Assembly: GCA_963770505.1 (NCBI GenBank)
Contig: CAVYPR010000003.1
Location: forward strand, 186,001-250,000
Source of the DNA: CAVYPR01 sp963770505
Lineage (GTDB): Bacteria > Actinomycetota > Acidimicrobiia > Acidimicrobiales > RAAP-2
Length of the DNA: 64,000 nucleotides
Reading direction: 5' to 3'
A program made the translations under genes and the position numbers. This document shows, piece after piece, positions 46,039 through 55,627 of the stretch. Position 1 is the stretch's first letter; each line of letters begins with the position of its first letter. The notes under the pieces are model-generated. The model did no database searches. It was not told where the DNA came from and was given only the letters and a program-made list of their open reading frames with translations.

Positions 46039-47289
46039 GTGCGATTCGGCGTCTTCTACGAACACCAGCTCCCGCGGCCCTGGGCGGCCGGCGACGAGCA
46101 CCGCCTCCTCAAGGACGCGTTGGACCAGGTGGAGCTGGCGGACCGCCTCGGGTTCGACTACGTCTGGGAGGTCGAGCACCACTTCTTGGAGGAGTACTCG
46201 CACTCCTCTGCCCCCGAGGTCTTCCTGGCCGCGGCGAGCCAGCGGACGTCGCGCATCCGACTGGGCCACGGCGTCGTCCAGCTGCCGGCGGGCTTCAACC
46301 ACCCCGCCCGGGTGGCCGAGCGGATCGCCACCTTGGACCTGGTCTCCGACGGGAGGGTGGAGTTCGGGACGGGCGAGGCCAGCTCGGAGATGGAGCTGGT
46401 CGGTTTCGGCGTGGAGCGGGCCACCAAGCGAGCGCAGTGGGCCGAGGCGCTCGATGCCGTCACCCGCATGCTGGTGGAGGAGCCGTTCGCCGGCTACGAC
46501 GGCGAGTGGGTGACCATGTCCCCCCGGAACGTGGTGCCCAAGCCGTTCCAGCGGCCGCACCCGCCGCTGTGGGTGGCCTGCAGCCGCCGGGAGACGATCC
46601 ACCTGGCGGCCACCAAGGGCGTCGGGGCCCTGTCCTTCTCCTTCGTCGAGCCCGAGGAGGCCGAGCACTGGGTCGCCGACTACTACGCCACCATCGCCTC
46701 GGTCGAGTGCGTGCCGGCCGGGTTCTCGGTCAACCCGGCGCTGGCCTGCGTGCTCCCGCTCATGTGCCACCGCGACGAGGCCGAGGCCGTCGAGCGCGGG
46801 CTCGACGGCGCACACTTCTTCGGGTACTCGCTCGCCCACTACTACGCCATCGGCGACCACCACCCCGGGGGCACGGTCATCTGGGAGGAGTTCGAGAAGA
46901 ACCGGTCCTCCCTGGGGTTCGACCGCGACATCGCCGGCCAGGTGGGACAGCCCCTGGGCGCCCAGCTCCTGGCCGAGGGGCTCGGGGCCCTGCGCGGCGC
47001 CATCGGCACCCCCGAGCAGGTCCGCGAGCTGGTGCGGCGCTACGAGGCGGCCGGGGTGGACCAGCTGATCTTCGTGAGCCAGGCGGGCCGTAACCGCCAC
47101 GAGCACATCTGCGAGTCGCTGGAGCTGTTCGCGGCCGAGGTGATGCCCGAATTCGCCGAGCGGGCACCCGCACTGGAGCGGGCCAAGGCCGAGCGCCTGG
47201 CCCCGGCCACGGAGGCGGCGCTCGCCCGACGGCCTCCCCCCAGACAGCCGCCGGCCGGCTTCTCGGTGCCTGCCTCCTTCGAGATCTGA
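46039..47289 (+). CDS. LLM-class flavin-dependent oxidoreductase (luciferase-like)
   Basis: A 416-residue TIM-barrel monooxygenase. MRFGVFYEHQLPRPW, LGFDYVWEVEHHFLEEYSHS (the E-H-H motif of luciferase-like enzymes), SAPEVFLAAASQRTSRIRLG, PARVAERIATLDLVSDGRVE, FGTGEASSEMELVGFGV and FQRPHPPLWVACSRRETI. It uses reduced flavin and O2 (or F420) on an unknown organic substrate. The GTG at 46039 is the first start in frame. Neighbours: a divergent TetR regulator and a flavin reductase 1.4 kb upstream that could supply FMNH2. Confidence 0.85.
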   Translation: MRFGVFYEHQLPRPWAAGDEHRLLKDALDQVELADRLGFDYVWEVEHHFLEEYSHSSAPEVFLAAASQRTSRIRLGHGVVQLPAGFNHPARVAERIATLDLVSDGRVEFGTGEASSEMELVGFGVERATKRAQWAEALDAVTRMLVEEPFAGYDGEWVTMSPRNVVPKPFQRPHPPLWVACSRRETIHLAATKGVGALSFSFVEPEEAEHWVADYYATIASVECVPAGFSVNPALACVLPLMCHRDEAEAVERGLDGAHFFGYSLAHYYAIGDHHPGGTVIWEEFEKNRSSLGFDRDIAGQVGQPLGAQLLAEGLGALRGAIGTPEQVRELVRRYEAAGVDQLIFVSQAGRNRHEHICESLELFAAEVMPEFAERAPALERAKAERLAPATEAALARRPPPRQPPAGFSVPASFEI

Positions 47290-47356
47290 TGGTGGCCGCA
47301 CCGGTGGCCCGCGCCCCGAGGGACGCTGCGGCCTGCCGTCGGGTTGAATTGGGCAA

Positions 47357-48196
47357 ATGATCGGGATCGTCGTGGCGGTGGTGGTGGCCGTGGTGCTGGT
47401 GGCCCTGGCCCTGCGCGCCGTGCGACGGCGCGGCGGGGACGAGGCCCACTCGGTCGAGGACTACCGCCACACGCTGCACACCCTCTCGGACATCCGGACC
47501 CGCTCGACCACCCGTTCGGTGCGGGTCCTCGGCCAACCGGACGCACCGCCGGGGGACCGGGAGACCGCGGGGCAGGCCTCCCCCCCGGTGTTCGAGGACA
47601 CCGGCCTGCGCGCCCCAGAGTCGCCGTCGCGCGACAGGCGTCGGCGCGACCGCGCCATGTCGACGATGAACCACCGGCCACGCCGCATCGCCGCCCCCCT
47701 GGTGGTGGCCGTCATCGTCGTGGCCGCGCTGGCCGCCGTGGTCGTCGTCGGCGCCCGGAGCCAGCACCACAAGCCCTCCTCGGGCACCGCGGTCCCGTCG
47801 TCCAGCCCCACCACCGTCACGTCCCGGCGAGACCGGACCCCGACCAGGCAGACGACCACGACCACCACCACCACGACCACCACCGTCCCGGCCCGTTTCG
47901 TGCCGGTGGCGGCCACGTCGCTCACGGCCACCTACCACCCGCCGGCCGCCACCTACTCGGTCACACTGTCCACCAAGTCCTCGGACTGCTGGGTGACAGT
48001 GAGCAGTTCGAGCGGCACCTCGATCTTCTCCGAGACGATGCACCCGGGACAGAGCAAGTCGCTCTCGGTGACCGGGGAGGCGACGGTGACCATCGGCGCC
48101 CCGTCGGTCCTCGCGGTCACCCTCGACCACGAGCCGGTCATCCTGCCCGCCGGCTACGGCACCCCCTTCACCATGACGCTGCAGCCCGCCGCCTGA
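47357..48196 (+). CDS. Membrane protein with RodZ-like (DUF4115) C-terminal domain
   Basis: A 279-residue protein. An N-terminal membrane segment (GIVVAVVVAVVLVALAL) is followed by a polar stretch, then a second membrane segment at about 114-134 (LVVAVIVVAALAAVVVV) and an extracellular Thr/Pro linker with a run of Thr. The C-terminal 90 residues (CWVTVSSSSGTSIFSETMHP; LSVTGEATVTIGAPSVLAVT; PVILPAGYG) follow the pattern of the periplasmic beta domain of RodZ, DUF4115. No N-terminal HTH is present, so it is not a true RodZ. A role in envelope organisation is inference. Confidence 0.6.
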   Translation: MIGIVVAVVVAVVLVALALRAVRRRGGDEAHSVEDYRHTLHTLSDIRTRSTTRSVRVLGQPDAPPGDRETAGQASPPVFEDTGLRAPESPSRDRRRRDRAMSTMNHRPRRIAAPLVVAVIVVAALAAVVVVGARSQHHKPSSGTAVPSSSPTTVTSRRDRTPTRQTTTTTTTTTTTVPARFVPVAATSLTATYHPPAATYSVTLSTKSSDCWVTVSSSSGTSIFSETMHPGQSKSLSVTGEATVTIGAPSVLAVTLDHEPVILPAGYGTPFTMTLQPAA

Positions 48197-48207
48197 CGGA
48201 GGCCCGC

Positions 48208-50452
48208 TCAGCCCCCGGCCAGCCCGAGGGCGTCGAGGACGAAGGCCACGACCAGGGCCTCGTCCCGCCAGGCTTCGTAGCGGCCGGACGGGCCGGCGTG
48301 GCCCGCCACCAGCTCGGTCTTGAGGAGGACCCGGTTCCCCGGCTCGGCCTCGCGCAGGCGGGCCACCCACTTGGCCGGCTCCCAGTAACCGACCCGGGGG
48401 TCGTGGAGGCCGGCGGTGGCCAGGACCGTGGGGTGGCGGACAGGGGTGCCGTCGGGGTGGCGCGAGGCGACGTTGTCGTAGGGGGAGTAGGACTTCATGG
48501 TGGCGTAGGCGGCGGGGTCGGTGACGGGGTTGCCCCACTCCTCCCACTCGCCCACGGTGAGCGGGAGGGTGTCGTCGAGCATGGTGGTCAGGCAGTCCAC
48601 GAAGGGGACCTCGGCCACCACGGCCCCGAACAGCTCGGGCGCGAGGTTGACGACCGCGCCCATCAGCATGCCCCCGGCCGACCCGCCCCGGGCGGCGAGC
48701 AGGTCGGGGGTGGTGAAACCCCGTGTCACGAGGTGGCGGGCGCAGTCGATGAAGTCGGTGAAGGTGTGCGGCTTGGCCGACAGCTTCCCGTCCTCGTACC
48801 ACTGCCGGCCGAGCTCGCCTCCGCCGCGCACGTGGGCGATGGCGAAGACGAAGCCCCGGTCGAGCAGCGAGAGGCGCAAGGACGAGAAGGCCGGCTCGAC
48901 GCACTGCTCGTAGGCGCCGTACCCGTAGAGGAGGCAGGGGGCCGGGGCCGGGGGCGCCGTCCCCGGGGCCGCCCCCGGGTCGGCCAGCAGGTCGGCCCGG
49001 TGGACCACCGAGATGGGCACCCGGCTGCCGTCGGCGGCGTCGGCCCACAGCCGGTAGGTGCGGTAGCGGGACGGGTCGTAGCCGCCGAGCACGGGCTGGC
49101 GCTTGCGCAGGGTGGGGTGCCCGGTGGCCAGGTCGGCGTCGTAGACGGCGCGGGGCGAGACCAGCGAGGACTGCTCGAAGCGCAGGCTGGACGAGCGGTG
49201 CTCGGGGTTCGGGCCCTCCCAGGTGACCGCGGGGTGCTCGTCGGACCCCACCAGCCAGCTGCCCCCGAGCGGGTCGGTCCCGAAGGGGTCGTCGCCGTCG
49301 CCCCCGACCGGCACGACGCGGCAGGCGCAGCTCGGCGTCGAGCCGCTCGGACACCACCAGCCACCCGTCGAAGACGTCCACGTCGTCGAGGCGGGTCCCT
49401 GGGCGGTGGTCGAGGACCGTCCGCCACCGTGCCCGGGTCGGCGCCTCGGCCGGGACGGCCACCAACCGGAAGTCGAGCGCCTCGTCGTTGGTCACGAGCA
49501 GGAGCCAGCCGCGCTCGGGGCCCGCCCCGGCCAGGTGCTCGACGGCGTACTCCACCCCCTGGCGCCGCGGCTCGACCACCCGGGCCGGCGCCTCGGGGTC
49601 GTCGGCCGGGATGACCCACGCCTCGCTGGTGGTGTTGGACTGGAGCGTCGCCACCACGAAGGCCCGGTCCTTGGTCCAGCCCACCGAGACCGTGAACCGT
49701 CCGTCGGCCTCTTCTATGACCAGCACGTCGTCGCCGGGGTCGGTGCCCAGCCGGTGGCGCCAGAGCTGGTAAGGGCGCATGGCCTCGTCGACCCGGGTGT
49801 AGAAGACGGTGGCGTTGTCGTTGGCCCAGGCCAGGCCGTAGTAGGTGTCGGGCACGACCTCGTCGGCCGCCCCCGGCGCCGCGGCGTCGAGCGAGCGGAA
49901 GGAGAGGGCGAAGACCTCGCCCCCGGTCGTGTCGGTGGCGTAGGCGAGCCAGCGGTGGTCGGGGCTCACCGCCAGATTGCCGACCTCGAAGTACTCGAGC
50001 CCCTCGGCGAGGAGGTTCTCGTCCAAGAGGACCTGCTCGTCGGGGGCCGGGTCGGTCTCGAGCGGCGGGTCTTCGCCGCCGGCGGCCGGCCGCCGGCAGT
50101 GGATGGCGTAGTTCTTCTTCTCCTCGGTGCGCGAGTAGTACCACCACGGGCCGTGGCGCACCGGGACCGTCAGGTCGGTCTCGGCGATCCGCGCCACCAT
50201 CTCCTCGTAGAGGGCCTGGCGAAACGGGGCCAGGTGGGCCAGGGCAGCCTCCGTGTAGGCGTTCTCGGCCTCGAGGTGGGGGAGGAGGGCCGGGTCGTCG
50301 CGGTCGGCCAGCCAGTACCAGTCGTCGATCCGCTCGTCCCCGTGGGCCCGCAGGACGGTCGGTCGCCGCTCGGGGGAGGGAGGCGCCGGCAGCCCGCCGC
50401 TATCCGCCCCGGCCCCATCCGGACGCACCCCGTCGGTGTCCGGGCCGGCCAT
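48208..50452 (-). CDS. ptrB: Oligopeptidase B (S9 prolyl-oligopeptidase family), one frameshift
   Basis: About 748 residues from ATG 50452. The N-terminus HGDERIDDWYWLADRDDPAL, then EMVARIAETDLTVPVRHGPW, YYSRTEEKKNYAIHCRR, is the classic start of oligopeptidase B, and a seven-bladed propeller follows. Near 49310 the frame shifts by one base, then LGGYDPSRYRTYRLWADAAD. The catalytic domain has YGAYEQCVEPAFSSLRLSLL, IAHVRGGGELGRQWYEDGK, the Ser in ARGGSAGGMLMGA, the Asp in GLHDPRVGYWEPAKW and the His in AGHAGPSGRY. It cuts after basic residues in short peptides in the cytoplasm. It is divergent from sufB. Confidence 0.85.
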
Positions 50453-50497
50453 TGGCCCAGCCTGGCACAGTCCGTTCCGGGAGGCCCGACGACTTGT

Positions 50498-50618
50498 TAC
50501 TATCCAGATAGGGGAAATCCCGCCCCAGAGGCGGGTCCCGTGGCGGCCGGTCCCGGCCGCCCCAGCAGCGCCGGCGCCGGCTCGATGACATCGGGCCCGA
50601 CCACGGCAAGGAGCAACG
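50498..50618 (+). promoter_or_regulatory. sufB promoter and structured leader
   Basis: TACTAT at 50498-50503 is a good -10, giving a leader of about 110 bases. The leader holds two hairpins: CCCGCC / GGCGGG (50519-50535) and a stem of eight to nine bases in GGCGGCCGG / CCGGCCGCC (50542-50561). AAGGAG stands 9 bases before the ATG. Unlike most genes in this window sufB is thus not leaderless, which suggests post-transcriptional control; the hairpins may also just be GC-rich chance. Confidence 0.4.
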
Positions 50619-53190
50619 ATGACGTCCACCGATCTCGATCTCGGTCGCTACCAGCTCGGATGGAGCGACGAGGAGGACTACGTCTTCAAGCCCAAGAAGG
50701 GGCTGAACGAGGAGATCGTCCGCGAGATGTCGGCCATGAAGAACGAGCCCGACTGGATGCGCGAGTTCCGGCTGAAGGCCCTGACCCGGTTCGAGCGCAA
50801 GCCCATGGCCGCGTGGTTCGCGGTGAACATGCCCAACCTGGACTTCGACGACATCTACTACTACGTGAAGCCCACCGGCGGGCAGGTGGACGACTGGAAC
50901 GACCTCCCCGACGCGATCAAGAACACCTATGAGAAGTTGGGGATCCCCGAGGCCGAGCGCAAGTACCTCTCCGGCGTCACGGCACAGTACGAATGCCTGC
51001 GCGGCTCGACGCGGGTTTGGACGACCAAGGGGATGCGGGCCGTCAAGGAGCTGGGCCCCGGCGACGAGGTCTTCGCCCTCGACGAGCGCACCCGGCAGCT
51101 CGAGGTGGCGCCGGTGGTGGCCGGCGGACCATCGGGGGAGAAGGAGGTCCTCGAGATCACCGCACGCGGACGGGTGATCGGCGCCTCGGGCAACCACCCC
51201 TTCCTCGCTCTGCGCGACGAGCGTCGGCCCGGTGCCGGCCGGGCTCGCTACGCCGTGCGGTGGGTGCCGGCCGCGGACCTGGCCGAGGGTGACCTGGTGG
51301 CCATCGCCACCGACGTCCCCGACTTCGGGCAACCGGTGGCCATGCTCCTCCCTGAGGAGTCGGCCCGTCGGCGGGCGCGCCGCTCGTCGACGACGCTCCC
51401 CGCCGTGACCAGCGACGACCTCTGCTGGTTCTTCGGGGTGTTCCTGGGTGACGGCTACCTGAAGCACTCCGACGGCGACACGACCATGGCCGTCGCCGTC
51501 GACCGCACCGACGAGGTGCTGGTGGAGGAGATCCGGCGGGTGGCCAAGGAGCTGTTCGGCCTGGACTTCTCCCTCAGCTCGGACGGCTTTCGGCTGAGGG
51601 CCAGGGGCACGGCGTCGCTCGCCCGCTACCTCGAGCTCAACGGCCTGGGCGGCACGTCGCACACCAAGCGGGTGCCGGACTGGGCGTTCGGGCTCCCACG
51701 CTCGCAGCGGCTGGCCCTGGTGGCCGGGCTGCTCGACTCGGACGGCTACGTGCGGGACCACCCGACCAGCGAGGACGCCGTGTTCTGCAGCGCCAACCCG
51801 GGGCTCCTGGGCGACGTGAAGGAGCTGCTGGCCCTCTCGGGGATCACCAGCAGCAGGGTGATCCCGGTCCAGAACCGGCACCCCTTCGACCGCGACCGCA
51901 TCATGCCGCGCCTACCACCTGCGGCTTTCGGGGAAGTTCGACCGGGTCCCCGCCCGGTCGCCGAGGCGGACCGAGCGGATGAACGCCAGGAAGTACTCCC
52001 ACGGCTACCGGACCGCCAAGGGGACCGACTTCCGCGCCCACACGAGCGAGATGCTCGGCTTCGTCCGCATCGACAAGATCGAGCGAGCCGGCGTCGAGAC
52101 CGTCTACGACATCGAGGTGGCCGGCCACCACAACTTCGTGGCCGAGGGGTTCGTCGTCCACAACTCCGAGGTCGTCTTCCACCGCAACCGCGAGGACCTG
52201 GCGGCCCAGGGAGTGCTCTTCAGCGACATGGACACCGCCGTGCGCGAGTACCCCGAGCTCGTGCGCAAGTGGTTCGGCACGATCATCCCGCCCAACGACA
52301 ACAAGTTCGCCGCGCTCAACTCGGCGGTGTGGTCCGGGGGGTCCTTCATCTACGTCCCCCCCGGGGTGAAGGTGGAGATGCCGCTGCAGGCGTACTTCCG
52401 GATCAACGCCGAGAACATGGGCCAGTTCGAGCGGACGCTCATCATCGCCGACGAGGGCTCCCAGGTGCACTACATCGAGGGGTGCTCGGCGCCGGTCTAC
52501 TCCACCGACTCGCTGCACTCGGCCGTGGTCGAGCTCGTCGCCCTGCCGGGAAGCCGGATCACGTACACCACGATCCAGAACTGGTCGAACAACGTCTACA
52601 ACCTCGTGACCAAGCGGGCGCGGGCCGAGGCCGAGGCCCACGTCGAGTGGATCGACGGCAACATCGGGTCGCGCCTCACCATGAAGTACCCCTCCGTCTA
52701 CCTGATGGGCCCCAAGGCCTCGGGGGAGGTGCTCTCGGTGGCCTACGCCGGTCCCGGCCAGCATCAGGACGCGGGGGCCAAGATGGTCCACGCCGCCCCC
52801 GAGACCACCTCGACGATCGTCTCGAAGTCGATCTCCAAGGACGGCGGGATGACCACCTACCGGGGCCTGGTCCACGTCGACGAGGGGGCCACCGGGGCCA
52901 AGTCCTTCGTCCGCTGCGACGCGCTGCTGCTCGACGACGAGTCGGTCTCGGAGACCAAGCCCTACATGGAGGTGGGCGAGCGCGACGCCCGGATCGGCCA
53001 CGAGGCCACGGTGTCGAAGGTCGGCGACGACCAGCTCTTCTACCTCATGAGCAGGGGGCTTTCCGAGAGCCAGGCCATGGGCATGATCGTGAACGGGTTC
53101 ATCGAGCCGATCACCCGCACCCTGCCCATGGAGTACGCGGTCGAGTGGAGTCGGCTGATCGAGCTGCAGATGGAGGGGTCCGTCGGCTGA
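50619..53190 (+). CDS. sufB: Fe-S cluster assembly protein SufB interrupted by an intein (one frameshift inside the intein)
   Basis: The N-extein is residues 1-125 (DLGRYQLGWSDEEDYVFKP; FAVNMPNLDFDDIYYYVKPT; IPEAERKYLSGVTAQYE) and the C-extein from 52165 (SEVVFHRNREDLAAQGVLFS; GTIIPPNDNKFAALNSAVWS; FIYVPPGVKVEMPLQAYFRI; VHYIEGCSAPVYSTDSLHSA; TMKYPSVYLMGPKASGEVLS; DALLLDDESVSETKPYMEV). The spliced protein would be about 467 residues, normal for SufB, the scaffold core of the SufBCD complex that builds [4Fe-4S] clusters. The intein splits the protein between Gln-Tyr-Glu and Ser-Glu. A single indel near 51905, within the intein, breaks the reading frame; given the essential role of SufB it is probably a sequence error. 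Confidence 0.9.
50994..52164 (+). other. Intein with LAGLIDADG (DOD) homing endonuclease, in SufB
   Basis: About 390 residues. Block A starts at Cys1 (CLRGSTRVWTTKGMRAVKEL). Block B has GASGNHPFLAL with the conserved His. Two dodecapeptide endonuclease motifs are present: FFGVFLGDGYLK (block C, about 51427-51462) and LVAGLLDSDGYV (block E, about 51718-51753), each with the metal-binding Asp. Blocks F and G read VYDIEVAGHHNFVAEGFVVH ending in Asn, with Ser as the +1 extein residue: a class 1 intein with His-Asn/Ser. One frameshift near 51905 lies between block E and block F. The endonuclease acidic residues look intact, so the element may still be mobile if the shift is an error. Confidence 0.88.
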
Positions 53191-53245
53191 CGGGAGGCGC
53201 CGGGGCGGTTGACTGTCCGGTCGGCCGCCATGGCACGATGGAGCG

Positions 53246-53593
53246 GTGCCCATGCGTGAGGAGTGCAAGCACTTCCAGAGCCGGACCTATGCCTCAGGCG
53301 AGGTGGCCCGGTTCTGCGTGCTCGACCTCGCTCCCGAGGCGCCGTGGCGGTGCCCCGACGACTGCCCTCGCTACGAGCGTCGGCTGGCCGACGCCGGCTG
53401 GGTGCACGGCAGCCTGGTCGAGCCCCCGATCGAGGACGAGCCCGACGTCCCTTCCCAGCAGATGGTCGAGGTGCTGGGGAACGCCGAGGAGATCGTGAAC
53501 GCCGTGGCCCCCGATGCCCTGGCCGAGGTCCTGGCCGAGGACCAGAAACGGGAGGGCCGGCGATCCGGGCGGTGGTGGCGCCGCCGACGCTGA
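53246..53593 (+). CDS. Conserved small protein of the suf locus, Cys-rich N-terminus
   Basis: A 115-residue protein with a GTG start at 53246; an ATG two codons later fits as well. Four Cys in the first 45 residues (EECKHFQSRT, ARFCVLDLAP, WRCPDDCPRYERR) probably bind zinc or an Fe-S cluster; the rest is acidic and then basic (GRRSGRWWRRRR). It lies 55 bases after sufB in the same direction. I cannot name its family; position beside sufB suggests a role linked to cluster assembly. Confidence 0.6.
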   Translation: MPMREECKHFQSRTYASGEVARFCVLDLAPEAPWRCPDDCPRYERRLADAGWVHGSLVEPPIEDEPDVPSQQMVEVLGNAEEIVNAVAPDALAEVLAEDQKREGRRSGRWWRRRR

Positions 53594-53612
53594 GGGAGCC
53601 GGCGGGGGCGGC

Positions 53613-54464
53613 TCAACGGCCGGTGAATGTGGGGGGCCGCTTCTCCACGAAGGCGGCCATGGCCTCGGTGAGGTCGTCGGAGGCGAGCATGGCCGAGTTC
53701 CAGGTGGCCACGTAGTCGAGCCCTTCGGCCACGGTTCGGCCCTCGCCGGCGGCCAGCACGGCCTTGGTCCCCTGGACGGCCAGGGGCGAATTGGCGGCGA
53801 TCTCGGCGGCCAGGGCCACGGCGGCCTCCAGGCAGGTCCCGGCGTCGGGGTGGACGTCGTTCACCAGTCCGATGCGCAGCGCCCGCGCCGCGTCGATGTC
53901 CTTGCCGGTGAAGGCCAGCTCCGCCACGTGGCCGGCCCCCACGATGGCGGGGAGGCGCTGGAGGCTGCCCAAGTCGGCCACGATGGCCACCTTGGCCTCT
54001 CGCACCGAAAAGACGGCGTCGGCCGAGGCCAGCCGGATGTCGCAGGCCGAGACCAGGTCGACGCCACCGCCGATGCAGAAGCCGTGGACCGCGGCCACGA
54101 CCGGCTTGGGGCACCGGGCCACCGAGGTGATGGCGCCTTGCATGCGGAGGATCTCCGCCCGGGTGGCCCTGGCGCGCTGGGCGGTCGACGGTGGCCGGCC
54201 GGCGGTCCCGCCCCCGAGGCCGCCGCCGGCGAGGAGCGAGCCCATCGCCTTGAGGTCGAGCCCCACCGAGAAGTGCGGCCCGCGGGCGGCCACCACGACG
54301 GCCCGCACCGCGTCGTCGCCTCCGAGGCGGTCCAGGGCGCGGGGCAGGTCGGACCAGAACGCCGGGCCCATGGCGTTGCGGGCCTCGGGCCGGTTGAGCC
54401 AGAGGACGGCCACGCTCCCGTGCGGCTCGAGCTCGAGCACCTCAGAAGCAAAGGATCCGCCCAT
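53613..54464 (-). CDS. Enoyl-CoA hydratase/isomerase, dienoyl-CoA isomerase-like
   Basis: A 283-residue crotonase from ATG 54464 (MGGSFASEVLELEPHGSVAV). FSVGLDLKAMGSLLAGGG (oxyanion region, about 65-82), AAVHGFCIGGGVDLVSACDI and FSVREAKVAIVADLGSLQRL. The Asp in GGGVDLVSACDIR, the Glu in SVREAK and the Asp in VADLGSLQRLP match the acidic triad of delta3,5-delta2,4-dienoyl-CoA isomerases rather than the Glu pair of hydratases. It would shift double bonds in unsaturated acyl-CoAs. It lies between suf genes but on the other strand, downstream of the ArsR-type regulator, with which it may form an operon (48-base gap). Confidence 0.8.
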   Translation of the reverse strand: MGGSFASEVLELEPHGSVAVLWLNRPEARNAMGPAFWSDLPRALDRLGGDDAVRAVVVAARGPHFSVGLDLKAMGSLLAGGGLGGGTAGRPPSTAQRARATRAEILRMQGAITSVARCPKPVVAAVHGFCIGGGVDLVSACDIRLASADAVFSVREAKVAIVADLGSLQRLPAIVGAGHVAELAFTGKDIDAARALRIGLVNDVHPDAGTCLEAAVALAAEIAANSPLAVQGTKAVLAAGEGRTVAEGLDYVATWNSAMLASDDLTEAMAAFVEKRPPTFTGR

Positions 54465-54511
54465 GTGACGGCAGGCTACCGCCGGGACATCGGACGCCGG
54501 AGCCCGCCGGC

Positions 54512-55534
54512 TCACACCTGGCCGGCGGGCTCCGGCGTCCTGGGCCCCAGGATGGCGCCCGGCGTCGTGGCCATGGCGTTGAGCTCGCCGGTCAGGGTGG
54601 CGAGCGCCTCGGTGTTCACCGACAACTCCAGACGGGACCCGGTGCGGGTGGCGGTCACCAGCCCGGCCTGTCGGAGCTGCTTGACGTGGGCGCTGACCGT
54701 GGGCTGGGCCAGGGCGAAGTCCACGGCGATGTCGCTCACCGAACGGGGGCCCGTGCGCAGGTGGTCGAGGATGGCCAGGCGGGTGGGGTCGGCGATGACC
54801 TTGATGCGCCGGGCCAGGTTGCTGGTGCGCGCTCGTGCCCCCAGCTCGCCGAGGCCTGCACCCAGGCCGATCAGCTGGCAGTCGGGGAGGTCGAGGTAGA
54901 GGCCCTTGCCGAACAGCGCGCAGACGGACAGCGCCACCGGCTCTCGTCGCTCGATGATCTCGGGGATCCGCTCTTGGAGCACGGCGCAGTGGACCCCCAC
55001 CATGCGGGTCCAGTCGGCGCCCCGCGAGAGCTCGCGGCGGGCCGACTCGACGGCCTGCCCGACGGCGGGGATCCCCTCGTGGCGCCACCAGTGGTCGAGC
55101 GGTGCGTACAGCGCGCGCAGGAGGTCGGAGTAGGACGACCACCGCCGGTCGTCGTCGCGCAGCTCATGGAGACGGCGGATGATGGTGGCCCGCTCGACCG
55201 GCGTCTCGGACAAGAGGGGCAGGACCTCGGGCACCAGGCGCCGGCTGGCGGCCAGGGTGTCGAAGAGTCGGTCCACGTCGGTCTCCGACAGCGCCCCCCC
55301 GACATCGGCGAGGACCTGGAACTCGGTGAAGCACTGCGTGCCGTCCCCCCAGAAGCCGACGACGTCGCGGACCAGCTCGGGATGGTCCTCGGCCAGGGAC
55401 GCCAGCACCGGGTGCTGGGTGCGGAGCTGTGGAGACCACGCCGCATGGGTGGCCCAGGAGAGCTCGAGGGCCAGCGACGGTCCGAGCACGGTGACGTTCG
55501 AACTGCCCGAAGGGCTGCTGTCCGCTATCTGCAT
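54512..55534 (-). CDS. ArsR-family winged-helix regulator with long N-terminal domain
   Basis: About 340 residues. The HTH is near the C-terminus: RRIKVIADPTRLAILDHLRT, SVSDIAVDFALAQPTVSAHV, KQLRQAGLVTATRTGSRLEL. The first 230 residues are a helical ligand-type domain (LELSWATHAAWSPQLRTQHP; LRALYAPLDHWWRHEG), an arrangement known from DUF5937/ArsR proteins of streptomycetes. Four Cys are scattered (TQCF, VHCAV, SVCALF, PDCQL) but not in the C-x12-C-x13-C spacing of SufR, so identity with SufR is not claimed. ATG 55534 is chosen because a clear promoter stands 10 bases before it. It may control the crotonase or the divergent small gene. Confidence 0.75.
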   Translation of the reverse strand: MQIADSSPSGSSNVTVLGPSLALELSWATHAAWSPQLRTQHPVLASLAEDHPELVRDVVGFWGDGTQCFTEFQVLADVGGALSETDVDRLFDTLAASRRLVPEVLPLLSETPVERATIIRRLHELRDDDRRWSSYSDLLRALYAPLDHWWRHEGIPAVGQAVESARRELSRGADWTRMVGVHCAVLQERIPEIIERREPVALSVCALFGKGLYLDLPDCQLIGLGAGLGELGARARTSNLARRIKVIADPTRLAILDHLRTGPRSVSDIAVDFALAQPTVSAHVKQLRQAGLVTATRTGSRLELSVNTEALATLTGELNAMATTPGAILGPRTPEPAGQV

Positions 55535-55543
55535 AGGTACATA

Positions 55544-55572
55544 ACTATATCGTTTCTTCGTTGCATAATCAA
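55544..55572 (-). promoter_or_regulatory. Promoter of the ArsR-type regulator
   Basis: On the minus strand TTGATT (55572-55567) and TATAGT (55549-55544) are separated by exactly 17 bases, in an AT-rich island unusual for this window. The -10 ends 9 bases before the ATG at 55534, so the mRNA is leaderless or nearly so. It is a near-consensus sigma-A promoter. Confidence 0.65.
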
Positions 55573-55627
55573 GGTTCTCGTCGTAGACTGCGGGCATGGA
55601 CCTGAGCGGACGTCTGGGGGAGCGGTC

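Noticed and set aside
54512..55534. ArsR-type regulator considered as SufR
   Set aside because: It has the HTH but lacks the clustered Cys spacing of SufR, and a long N-terminal domain points to another subfamily; it also faces away from the suf genes.
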